The notes below the pieces were generated by a model. It made no database searches and was not told where the DNA came from. It saw nothing but the letters and a program-made list of their open reading frames with translations. A DNA stretch of 64,000 nucleotides from Hymenobacter roseosalivarius DSM 11622 (GTDB lineage: Bacteria > Bacteroidota > Bacteroidia > Cytophagales > Hymenobacteraceae), in contig NZ_FWWW01000100.1 in NCBI RefSeq assembly GCF_900176135.1, positions 28,916 to 92,915 of the forward strand, read 5' to 3'. A program made the position numbers and the translations under genes. Below, in pieces: positions 24,746 through 33,427 of this stretch. Within the stretch, counting starts at the first letter, position 1. The number at the start of each line of letters is the position of its first letter.

Positions 24746-26536
24746 TTAAACTTCATTAGGCAGCATCATAGCCCGAATGTACTTTACGGGTGCGCTACCG
24801 TAGCTTAAAAACTGCTCGTTGAAGGATTTTAAGTCGAATTTATCCCCCCGCTCCTTTTTCAGCTCCTCGCGCAAATCGTAGATGGCCGTGTAGCCGCTGA
24901 AATAGCTGCTCAACTGCACCTGCGAGAGCGTCGCCCGACGCCACTTGTTGGTCGTTTCGTTTTCCTCCTGGAAGCCGTCGCGCTGGAGCAGTCGCAGGGC
25001 CGCTTCGCGGGAAATATTACCTACGTGCACCTCGTGGTCGAGGATGGTATTCAGGGTCACGCGCATATTCCACTTATCCCACATCAGCCAGATTTCGTCC
25101 GAGTTCTGGCCGTAGCCGCTTTCCAGCATCATGCGCTCGGCGTACACGGCCCAGCCCTCTATCATGGCCCCGTTGCCGAAGATGGCTTTTACCAGCGAGG
25201 GCGAGCGGTTGGCGTACACGAGCTGGGTGTAGTGGCCCGGAATAGCTTCGTGGATGTTCAGAATCTGGAGGGTGTAGTCGTTGTATTCGCGCAGGTAGCT
25301 CTGGGCCTGGGCGGGGGGCAAATTATCCAGCGGCTCCACGTTGTAGTAGGTATTGGCGGCTTTATCGTAGGGGCCAGGGGCCGAAATGCTGGCGCCCGCG
25401 CCGCTGCCGCGCATATATAGTGGCGTCTCGCGCACCACCAGGGGCTTGCTGGCATCCTGGGTAAGCAGCTTTTTATCGTTCACGAACTGGATCAGCTGCG
25501 GAATCTGGGCTTTCACCGCGTCCACGAAACCAGCCTGGGTAGCGTGCTTTTCCGACAGGCGACTGATCACGCGCTTTATCATCGCCACCGAATCGGTGGG
25601 TAGGGGCTGGCCGGCAAAGTACTTCGGCCAGAGGCGGACGGCGCGGCGGCCCATATCGCGGAGCAGGTACGCCCGGTTGTCCTGCGCTTTCTGGTACACC
25701 TGATCGGCCGAGTACGCCGACTGAATATCCAAAGCAAACTTGCGGTCGAACAGCTCTTTACCTAGGCGGAAGCTGCGAAATTTGCCCCCCGCCAGCACTT
25801 CCCCGCGCAAAAACTTCAGGTAGTTCTCAATCACCAGGCGCGTGGTGGCAACACGGTCCTGGAGGTCTTTTTTCTCGCGGGCATCCAGGCCCGAGCGTTT
25901 GATGGAGTCCTGCAAGGCCGGCCCGAATACCTGCAAGCCGCCTTCGTTCTGCAAAATGGCCAGCTCGGTATGCTCGCGGGTGGGCTGCTTGATGTTGGCT
26001 TCGGCCGCCTCGTAGTAGTCAGAGGCGTGATCTATTTTAAAAGAAATGGCCCGCAGCCGCCGGTCGAGCGGGTGGTAGCGGCCATTCAGGATTTCGGCCA
26101 CCGACGCCCCCAGATTATAGTTCGACGGGTCCCAGGACCAGGTGCGCAGCGTATCGGTATAAAAGCGCGACTTGTCCAGGTAGTTGAGCAGCAGCTGATA
26201 ATCGGTCTGGTTATTCACCGACAAGTCATTCACCGCGAAACCCGTCAGGCGCTTACGCATGCGCTCCTGGGCCGCGGCCTCCACCTGCCGCCGCGCCGCC
26301 GTCGGGATGACGAGCAAAGAATCGTAGCGGTGGTAGCCTTTGGCTGAGGCCAGGCGGGGGTTATAATACCAAAGCGAGTCGATAAACTGAGCCTTAAAGC
26401 GGTCGAAGCTGGCGTCGGCTTCGTCGGCGGTGTTCGTTGCGGCGGTCGTGCCGGAGCTGCCGCAGCTGCTTAGAAGCGCGCCGGCGACCAAAGCGCCGGC
26501 AGCCAGCCAAGCTTTTAGGGTAGTGGTTGAGGTCAT
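24746..26536 (-). CDS. DUF885 metallopeptidase-like lipoprotein
   Basis: 596 residues from the ATG at 26536. It has a lipoprotein signal with lipobox ALLSSC (Cys about 25) and then a DUF885 domain covering nearly the whole protein. The zinc-peptidase-like motif HEAIPGHYTQLVYA (H-E-x-x-x-G-H) is clear, followed by MIEGWAVYAERMMLE with the third ligand region. DUF885 proteins resemble M32/M3-like metallopeptidases; substrate unknown. Likely anchored in the outer or inner membrane facing the periplasm. The longer upstream frame runs into the palindromic element at 26590 and is discarded. Confidence 0.9.
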   Translation of the reverse strand: MTSTTTLKAWLAAGALVAGALLSSCGSSGTTAATNTADEADASFDRFKAQFIDSLWYYNPRLASAKGYHRYDSLLVIPTAARRQVEAAAQERMRKRLTGFAVNDLSVNNQTDYQLLLNYLDKSRFYTDTLRTWSWDPSNYNLGASVAEILNGRYHPLDRRLRAISFKIDHASDYYEAAEANIKQPTREHTELAILQNEGGLQVFGPALQDSIKRSGLDAREKKDLQDRVATTRLVIENYLKFLRGEVLAGGKFRSFRLGKELFDRKFALDIQSAYSADQVYQKAQDNRAYLLRDMGRRAVRLWPKYFAGQPLPTDSVAMIKRVISRLSEKHATQAGFVDAVKAQIPQLIQFVNDKKLLTQDASKPLVVRETPLYMRGSGAGASISAPGPYDKAANTYYNVEPLDNLPPAQAQSYLREYNDYTLQILNIHEAIPGHYTQLVYANRSPSLVKAIFGNGAMIEGWAVYAERMMLESGYGQNSDEIWLMWDKWNMRVTLNTILDHEVHVGNISREAALRLLQRDGFQEENETTNKWRRATLSQVQLSSYFSGYTAIYDLREELKKERGDKFDLKSFNEQFLSYGSAPVKYIRAMMLPNEV

Positions 26537-26589
26537 AGGATGGGGGTTGGGGTAGCAAGATAATGGCCGGGAACGGGGAATGCTATTAT

Positions 26590-26762
26590 TCTGGCGGGAC
26601 CTCACCCCCTAGCCCCGGTTCGCTTGATGCGCGAAGTCCTCGGGGAGAGGGGGAACTAGATCTAAAAGTTATAAGGCTAGAAAACGATTATTCTAGAAAA
26701 GCTAAGAACTAGTCCCCCCTCTCCTCGGGGAGAGGGGGCTAGGGGGTGAGGTCCCGCCAGAA
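26590..26762. repeat. Palindromic element upstream of the restriction enzyme gene (copy L)
   Basis: The outer arms TTCTGGCGGGACCTCACCCC (from about 26589) and GGGGTGAGGTCCCGCCAGAA (to about 26763) are exact complements. Inside are CTCGGGGAGAGGGGG on the left and CCCCCTCTCCTCGGGGAG on the right, around an AT-rich centre of about 70 bases. The left arm has an extra 21 or so bases (GGTTCGCTTGATGCGCGAAG) that can fold by itself. The same arms build the element at 30629-30812. It is a REPIN- or MITE-like structure without an ORF. Confidence 0.8.
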
Positions 26763-26804
26763 CAAGCTAAAAGGTCTGGCCACGAACCGTATCTTGCTCC
26801 CCCT

Positions 26805-29800
26805 ATGAAAGTAGCCCCCCAGCAGCCTTCCCAGGCCCTCGACTTAGCTTACCGCCGCCAGAAAGTAGCCCGCGCCACCCTCGATACGTTTGAAAATGCC
26901 CGCCGCCAGCTGCTCACTGACCTCGACCCCCAGCAGGACGAGGCCGATATAATTGAGCCGCTGCGGCGGTTTCTGCACGCGGTCGGGTTCAACAACTTTC
27001 TCAATTCCAGGAAAAAGCGCGACCTGATCATGCACACCGGACCGGCCGCCACCGACCCGATTGGGGTGCTGTTTGAGCTGAAGCACCAGAAAAATAAGGG
27101 CGAGATGGTGCAGCCTACCAACCTCAACCGCAAGGCCCTGCACGAGCTGCTGCTGTACTACTTTCAGGAGCGCACCTCCGAGCAGCAATTGCCCGAATTG
27201 CGCCAACTTGTTATTACCACCGGCTACGATTGGTTTGTGTTCGATGCCCACGAGTTTCACCGGGTGTTCTGGAAGTATAGTGAGCTGCGCGGGGGGCTTT
27301 TCAGAAGTTCAAGCAGGGCCAGACCACGGCCGGCAGCACCGATTTCTTTTACAGAGACATTGCCCAGCCCCTGCTCGACAAGCTCGAAACGGAGGTTCGC
27401 TTTACCTATTTCACCCTCGATCCGCGCGACGAGAAAGGCCAGCGCACCGGCCTCGGCGAGCGGGGCCTGCTGTGGCTGAGCAAGGTTTTCTCCGCCCCGC
27501 ACCTGCTCAAGGAGCCCTTCGCCCAGGACGCCAACACCCTGAACCGGGCTTTCTACGAGGAGCTGCTGTACCTCATGGGCCTGGAGGAAGTGAAAGACAA
27601 GGGCCGCAAGCTCATTCAGCGGTGCGCGCCCGAGCGGCGACAGCGCGGCTCCCTGCTCGAAAATGCCCTGGTGCAACTCCGGGCCGAGGATATGCTCCGC
27701 AATTTGCCCCCCGACGAGCTGGCTACCTACGGCGACGCGCCCGAGCAGCAGGCCGAAGGCGTGGCGCTGGCCTTGTGCCTCACTTGGGTATCGCGGCTCT
27801 TGTTTCTGAAGCTGCTGGAGGGGCAGCTGCGGCGCTACCACGCGCCCGGCCCGGAGCAGCCGTTTCGGTTTCTCGACCCCGCCCAGCTGAAAGAGTACGA
27901 CCTGCTCAACCGCCTGTTTTACCGCATCCTCAACCGGCCTGCCCCGGAGCGCGAGGAGCCCGAAGCTACGCTCTATCCGCATGTGCCTTACCTGAATTCC
28001 TCCCTGTTTGAGCCCAGCGCTTTGGAGCGGCTTACTTTGCGCATCTCGGGGCTCGATGATATGATTCCGCTGCCGCTGCTGAGCAAGGGCAAAGCTAGCC
28101 GCTCGGTGCTGCGCCAGGAGGCGGGCGGCCCGGCGCCCTCGGCTCTCACGTATCTGCTGCGCTTTCTGGATGCCTACGACTTTGCCTCCGAAGGCTCCGA
28201 GGCGGTGCAGGACGACGACCGGCCGCTGATTTCGGCGGCCGTGCTGGGGCTTATCTTCGAGAAGATCAGCGGCTACCGCGACGGCTCTTTTTACACGCCC
28301 GGCTTCATTACCATGTATATGTGCCGCCACACCCTGCGCCGGGCCGTGGTGCGCCACTTCAACGAGCGCTACGGCTGGCACGTTGAAGCCGTAGCCGATC
28401 TGCGCGAGCGGCTGGACGACGACCTCAAAAAGCGCCCTGAGTTCAGCGCGGCCTTCAACGAGCTGCGCGTGCTGGACCCGGCCGTGGGCTCGGGCCACTT
28501 TCTGGTGTCGGCGCTGAATGAGCTGCTGGCCATCAAGAGTGAGCTGGGGCTGCTGCTCGACGACGAGGGCAAGCGTCTGCGCTACCGCCTCACGGTGGCC
28601 CGCGACGAGCTGGCCGTCACCTCCGACGAAGACGATACCCTCTTCGAGTACCGCGCCACCTGGGACGCGGCTACCCAGACCCGCCGCGTGGGCCGCGACC
28701 ATACCCGCCTGCAAAGCGCCCTCTTTCGCGAAAAGCGCCACCTGATAGAGCACTGCCTCTACGGCGTAGACCTGAACCCCAACTCGGTGCGCATCTGCCG
28801 GCTGCGGCTTTGGATTGAGCTGCTCAAGCACGCCTACTACACGCCCGAAAGCAGCTACCGTGAGTTGGAAACCCTGCCCAACCTCGACCTGAACGTGCGC
28901 GCCGGCAACTCCCTCATCAGCCGCTACCCCTTGCAGGCCGACCTGACGGAGGTGTTTCGGCGCAAGGATTTCTCCCTGGCGGCCTACCGCCGGGCCGTGG
29001 GGGGCTTTTTTTCGGCCAGGGGGCGCGAGGCCAAGCAGGAACTACAGGATTACCTCCAGCGCCTCAAAGACCAGTTTCGCACCGATATTCAGCGCCACGA
29101 CCCGCTACTGAAAAAGATCAGCCGGGCCCGGGAAGACCTGCTGCGGGTAGAGCTGGACCAGAAGCCCGACCTCTTCGGCAAGTCCCGCCTCACGGAGGAA
29201 GATGGCTGGGCCCGCCGCACCACGCTCCAACTCAACCTCGACAAGCTGGAAGCCGAGCGCCAGCAGCGCGAGCAGGGCGCCCTCTACCGCGACGCCTTCG
29301 AGTGGCGCTTCGAGTTTCCGGAGGTGCTCAGCCCCGATGGCTCGTTTCGGGGGTTTGATGCGGTGCTGGGCAACCCGCCCTATATCCGGCAGGAGGAGCT
29401 GGCGCCCCAGCTCAAGCCTTACCTCAAAACCCACTACGAGACCAGCGCCGGCACCGCCGACCTCTACGTGTACTTCTACGAGCTGGGCCTGCGCCTGCTC
29501 GCCCCCGGTGGCGAATTGTCGTTTATCACCAACAACAAATGGCTGCGCGCCGGCTATGGGCAGGCCCTGCGCCGCTACCTGCTCCAGCCCACGCTGCGCC
29601 TGCAAGAGCTGCTCGACTTCGGCGACCTGCCCGTGTTTCCGGAGGCCACCACCTACCCCAACATCCTGAGCGTGCAAAAATCCCCCCAGGCCGCCACCGT
29701 GCGCGTAGCCGAGCTGACCACCCTCGGCTCCGACCTCACCCGCTTCCCCGAAGTAGTGCAGGCGGCGGCAGCCGACATGCCCACCGCCCGCCTCTCCGAA

Positions 29801-30619
29801 GAAGCCTGGAGCCTCGCCGCGCCCCAGGTACAGGCGCTGCTGGAGAAGCTGCGAAGCGCCGGCACGCCGCTGGGCGAGTATGTGGGGGGCAAAATTTATT
29901 CTGGAATCAAGACAGGTTCAAACGAAGCCTTTGTAATTGATGCCGCTACTAAAGACGCATTGATTGCCGAAGACCCTAATGCTGCTGAGTTTATTAAACC
30001 TTTTCTGGCTGGCCGCGACATCAAGCGATATCAAATGCCCAAAGCGGACAAATACTTAATCTATGTTCCTTGGACTTTCAAGCTTGATTTATACCCATCT
30101 ATTAAAACTCACTTATTTAAACATTACGAAATACTTTCTAACCGTTCAGAAGTGCTGAGTGGAAGGTTTGCTTGGTTTGCTTTGAGTAGATATGCTTCGG
30201 AATATGTGAAGGACTTCAAGAAGCCAAAGATTATTTATCAAGAAATAGCCACCTATCAGTCGTTCGCCTACGATATCTCTGGCCTATTCTCAAACAACAA
30301 AACTTTTATAATTCCTGAAGGAGACCATTTCCTTTTGGGCGTAATGAACTCTTCTCCGGCCTGGTTTTTCATTAATCAAGTTGCTTCTAAAATGGCGGGC
30401 GGAGCAATTGCAATGCAGGCACCTACTCTAACCCAACTCCCCATTCCCGCCGCCACGGCGGAGCAGCAGGCGCCCATCGTGGCGCTGGTGAAGCAGGTGC
30501 TGGCCGCCAAAGCCGCCGCCCCCACCGCCAATACCCAGCCGCTGGAGCAGCAGATCGATGCGCTGGTGGCAGCCCTGTATGGCCTCACGCCGGAAGAAGT
30601 CGCCCTGCTGGCTGTTTGA
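26805..30619 (+). CDS. Type IIG restriction-modification enzyme (Eco57I-like), frameshifted at a G6 run
   Basis: About 1270 residues across two frames. The N-terminal part (26805 to about 27296) is a DUF7149-type nuclease-like domain with PIGVLFELKHQKNKGEM (an E-x-K catalytic-type motif near residue 90). The frame then fails at GGGGGGCTTTTC (27291-27302); the downstream frame continues the protein smoothly (AFQKFKQGQTTAGSTDFFYR) if one G is added. The methyltransferase has SAM motif LDPAVGSGHFLVSA near 558 and catalytic VLGNPPYIRQEE near 856. A C-terminal target-recognition region follows; bases about 29890-30430 are visibly AT-richer than the rest. One polypeptide methylates and cuts; no separate specificity or helicase gene is seen. 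Off as written, unless slippage or a read error restores it. Confidence 0.85.
27291..27297 (+). other. G6 homopolymer at the frameshift of the restriction enzyme gene
   Basis: Upstream codons end CGC GGG GGG CTT; the downstream frame needs GGG GGG GCT TTT, that is seven Gs. The run is also a copy of the dispersed GGGGGGC-A/T word. Phase variation by slipped-strand mispairing, transcriptional slippage and a sequencing error are all possible. Confidence 0.75.
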
Positions 30620-30628
30620 GGCGCGGGC

Positions 30629-30812
30629 GGGGACCTCACCCCCCGGCCCCCTCTCCTCGGGGAGAGGGGGAGCCTGACGTCAATTACTGACTGTTGGCAC
30701 TTAAATTGACTTTCTACTGCCTTACTATTGACCTTTTACTTCCCTAAATAAAAATCCGCGCCGACGTGGCTCCCCCTCTCCCCGAGGAGAGGGGGCCGGG
30801 GGGTGAGGTCCC
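30629..30812. repeat. Palindromic element between the restriction enzyme and the DUF559 gene (copy R)
   Basis: The left arm GGACCTCACCCCCCGGCCCC with CTCCTCGGGGAGAGGGGG is mirrored on the right by CCCCGAGGAGAGGGGGCC and GGGGTGAGGTCC, around an AT-rich centre of about 95 bases. It shares arm sequence and layout with the element at 26590-26762. Its right arm ends five bases before the start codon of the DUF559 gene, so it may carry that gene's promoter or be a substrate of its product. Confidence 0.8.
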
Positions 30813-30816
30813 CCGC

Positions 30817-31230
30817 ATGAACGAAGCCCCCGCCGACCAGCCCGACTACCCTTACCGCATGTACACGACGGATGCGAAGCGCTGGACCAAGAGCCTGAAG
30901 GAATACGCCCGCGTCAACCGTCGGCAGCCCACGCCGGCCGAGGACCATTTGTGGCAGACGCTGCGCGGGGCGCAGCTGGGCGTACGCTTCCGGCGGCAGC
31001 ACGCCATCAAACAGTTTATCGTCGATTTCGTGTGTCTGGCCGCGTGGCTTATTGTAGAAGTAGATGGCGGAATCCACGCCGACCAAGCTGACTACGACGC
31101 TGGTCGCACCCATGAGCTACAGGAGTGCGGATTTCTGGTTCTCCGCTTTTCCAATGAGGAAGTGTTGAATGACACCGCGAAGGTGTTGCGCATCATCGCG
31201 GAGAATGTTCAGTTGCTTATGTCGAGGTAG
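30817..31230 (+). CDS. DUF559 nuclease (Vsr-like PD-(D/E)xK fold)
   Basis: 137 residues from the ATG at 30817. The DUF559 signature is complete: RRQPTPAEDHLWQTLRGAQLG, then FRRQHAIKQFIVDFVCLAAW, LIVEVDGGIHADQ with the acidic catalytic residues, and HELQECGFLVLRFSNEEV. This family has the very-short-patch-repair endonuclease fold; its biological role is not settled. A longer reading frame begins in the adjacent palindrome (APPLPEERGPGGE), but that is translated repeat, so the later ATG is preferred; the ATG at 30859 is another option. It follows the restriction enzyme gene and may belong to the same defence or repeat-processing unit. Confidence 0.88.
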   Translation: MNEAPADQPDYPYRMYTTDAKRWTKSLKEYARVNRRQPTPAEDHLWQTLRGAQLGVRFRRQHAIKQFIVDFVCLAAWLIVEVDGGIHADQADYDAGRTHELQECGFLVLRFSNEEVLNDTAKVLRIIAENVQLLMSR

Positions 31231-31304
31231 CTCCCGCCCAATCACTTGGCGGGGCCGAGTGACCGCGCAGGGCGCCGGGGGGCATTTTGGCCCCGCCCGA
31301 GGCC

Positions 31305-31751
31305 TCAGTAGTCGATAGTAGTAGCCGTGTAGCTAACCGCGCCGCCAAACTCCCGGCCAATGGCTACCAGCTCACCCCAGCCGTCGTGCTTGCGGCGGGC
31401 GAGCAATGGCTGACCACCGCCCGTATCGCTAGCGGCACCCCAGTACATACGCACGATCAGGGCGCCATTTATCACCGTACCCGCTACTCTGTTTACCCTT
31501 ACCCCCGGCTTATACAGCGCGTAGGTAGAAAGTGTGAGCAAGTCTTTGTCGCTGTGCTGAATGCTGTAGCCCCGCTGCACCAATATCTGCGCCAGCCGCC
31601 GCCAGCTCGCTTCGGGCGTATCGGTGAGGGTCAGTACCATGGTGTCATCGTCTTTGCTGGCCACCGGCCGCGCCGCCGGAGTAGCAGCGGTTTGCGCCTG
31701 CGCCGCTTGAATGGATAAGAATAATAAGCCGAGGCAGAGTAGTTTCTTCAT
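31305..31751 (-). CDS. Small secreted protein of unknown function
   Basis: 148 residues from the ATG at 31751, chosen because it starts a clean signal peptide (MKKLLCLGLLFLSIQAAQAQ). The mature part contains VLTLTDTPEASWRRLAQILVQRGYSIQHSDKDLLTLST, an alpha/beta pattern seen in small periplasmic Bacteroidota proteins resembling a BamC/DUF4907-like ferredoxin fold; that comparison is weak. It stands alone, upstream of the palindromic repeat at 31794. No function can be given. Confidence 0.65.
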   Translation of the reverse strand: MKKLLCLGLLFLSIQAAQAQTAATPAARPVASKDDDTMVLTLTDTPEASWRRLAQILVQRGYSIQHSDKDLLTLSTYALYKPGVRVNRVAGTVINGALIVRMYWGAASDTGGGQPLLARRKHDGWGELVAIGREFGGAVSYTATTIDY

Positions 31752-31793
31752 GCCCTCAAAGTATCGATTTATTTGAATATCTAAAGAACGACG

Positions 31794-31935
31794 AAGAGGC
31801 GCGTATTGGCTTCGCCGACCTTCGGTTCGCGTCTGATCGTTGCTGATATTGTTTAAATGAGTAGCATGGTGTGGCTCCAGTCGTTCAACGATTGAGACGC
31901 GAATCGAAGGTCGGCGAAGCCAATACGCGTCTCTA
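31794..31935. repeat. Dispersed palindromic element, TAGAGACGCGTATT family, longest copy
   Basis: The arms AAGAGGCGCGTATTGGCTTC and GAAGCCAATACGCGTCTCTA are complementary, and an inner pair CGACCTTCGGTTCGCGTCT / AGACGCGAATCGAAGGTCG continues the stem. The loop contains CGTTGCTGATATTGTTTA, closely matching the centre of the copy at 1609-1729. Confidence 0.8.
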
Positions 31936-31980
31936 CACGGCTTCTTTGTATTGTTGTAGCTCCAAAAAAGCCCCCCAGCT

Positions 31981-33393
31981 ATGCGCTTATCTGCTTCCCT
32001 CCTGTTTTCTGGCCTGCTGCTGACCCTGGCACCGCTGGCGTGCTCCCAGCAAACACCCGAAACCACCGGCACCTATACTCCAACGGGTCCGCCAGCCATT
32101 CCGGTGCAGTCGGCAGGGCCGGCTCTGCTCGAAACCTTTGAGACGGGCAGCAAAGGCGCCTACGCCGAGGCCGACGAAGCACTGCCTTCCGGCTCCTGGC
32201 ACTTCACCGATGGGCTGATTGGCGCGGCCCCCGCCGACCACAAAAACGGTACGCGCGCCGCGCGCCTGCGGAATCGGGGCCGCCTGCGCATGAACTTCGA
32301 CGCGCCGGCCGGCACCCAATCTATCCGCGTCAGCAGCGCGGCCTACGGCGACGATGCGCCCAGCACTTGGGAGCTGTGGGTAAGTCAGGATGGAGGCCGC
32401 CAGTACCAGCGCGCCGGCCAGGCTGTGCGCGCCAGCGGCCCGCGCCTGGTTGCGAATACCTTCGCGGTGATTCCGGGGGGCAAATTGCGGCTGGAGATTC
32501 GCAAAACCGACGGCGGCAACACCCGCCTCAATCTGGATGATATTGCTTTGCTGACGGCGGCCGGCACCACACCCGCACCGCCTACCGCTCCGCCCGCGCC
32601 GGACACTCCGCCTCCCTCGGCCATCGTGGTCAGTCGCGACGACAACATGGCCCTCGGCAACCCCAGCGGGGCCACCAGCAGCATCAGCACCCCCAATAAT
32701 TACCTGCTCACCAGGCCTCAGTACGCCATGAGCTACAACGCCGGCCGGGGCATCCCGAACTGGGTAAGCTGGCACCTGAACCGGGCCTGGCTGGGCAGCG
32801 CCCCCCGCCAGGACGACTTTCGCCCCGATCCGGCCCTGCCCCGCGGCTTCTACCAGGTTTCCACCGGCAGCTACCTGGGCTCGGGCTTCGACCGGGGCCA
32901 CAACTGCCCCTCCGCCGACCGCACCACCGACCTGGACGACAACTCGGCCACCTTCCTGACGACCAACATGATACCCCAGGCCGCCAACAACAACCAGCGC
33001 ACCTGGGCGGGACTGGAGGAGTACGGCCGGCGATTGGTAGACCAAGGCCAGGAGGTTTACATCATCATGGGCAGCTACGGCAAGGGCGGTACCGGCCTCA
33101 ACGGCCTCGCCACCACCATCGACCAGGGCCGCATCACGGTGCCGGCGCGGGTGTGGAAGGTGCTGGTCATTCTGCCTGAAGGCACCGATGATTTGCATCG
33201 CATTGCCGCCGGGCAGGCCCGCGTGCTGGCCGTAGATACCCCCAATGACCAGTCCGTCAGCCCCGACTGGAGCCGCTACCGCGTGTCGGTCGATGCTATC
33301 GAAGAAGCTACCGGCCTTGATTTGCTCAGCAAATTGCCCCCCGAAGCTCAGGACCGGCTGGAAGCGCGGGTAGATACGAGCTCCACACGCTAA
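31981..33393 (+). CDS. Secreted DNA/RNA non-specific endonuclease (NucA/NUC1 family)
   Basis: 470 residues. A lipoprotein-type signal (LAPLACSQQ, Cys21) is followed by a beta-sandwich-like N-terminal domain (about 45-200), a Pro-rich linker, and the nuclease domain from about 230. The active-site motif FDRGHNCPSADRT holds the catalytic His307, and TTNMIPQAANNNQRTWAGLE supplies the metal-binding Asn, as in Serratia nuclease and Anabaena NucA. It should degrade DNA and RNA outside the cytoplasm for nutrition or protection. A NuiA-like inhibitor domain is encoded at 37605-38510, about 4 kb away. Confidence 0.92.
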   Translation: MRLSASLLFSGLLLTLAPLACSQQTPETTGTYTPTGPPAIPVQSAGPALLETFETGSKGAYAEADEALPSGSWHFTDGLIGAAPADHKNGTRAARLRNRGRLRMNFDAPAGTQSIRVSSAAYGDDAPSTWELWVSQDGGRQYQRAGQAVRASGPRLVANTFAVIPGGKLRLEIRKTDGGNTRLNLDDIALLTAAGTTPAPPTAPPAPDTPPPSAIVVSRDDNMALGNPSGATSSISTPNNYLLTRPQYAMSYNAGRGIPNWVSWHLNRAWLGSAPRQDDFRPDPALPRGFYQVSTGSYLGSGFDRGHNCPSADRTTDLDDNSATFLTTNMIPQAANNNQRTWAGLEEYGRRLVDQGQEVYIIMGSYGKGGTGLNGLATTIDQGRITVPARVWKVLVILPEGTDDLHRIAAGQARVLAVDTPNDQSVSPDWSRYRVSVDAIEEATGLDLLSKLPPEAQDRLEARVDTSSTR

Positions 33394-33427
33394 CGCCTGC
33401 CTCCGCATCGCCCCGTAACGGCCACGC

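Noticed and set aside
27290..27297. Programmed -1 ribosomal frameshift at the G6 run
   Set aside because: The zero-frame codons are CGC GGG GGG CTT, so the X-XXY-YYZ heptamer is not in register (base before is C); no strong stimulatory stem was obvious. Slippage of polymerase or phase variation fits better.
27257..28831. Long open frame on the minus strand opposite the restriction enzyme gene
   Set aside because: It mirrors GC-rich codons of the real gene; the product is Val/Gln/His-rich with no domain, whereas the plus strand has SAM and NPPY motifs.
30766..30816. Longer DUF559 start reading APPLPEERGPGGE
   Set aside because: These residues are translation of the palindromic repeat arm, not part of the DUF559 domain.
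26590..31230. BREX or DISARM defence system
   Set aside because: The methyltransferase resembles type IIG/Eco57I enzymes and none of the companion genes of those systems (for example brxL, pglZ, drmA) are present.
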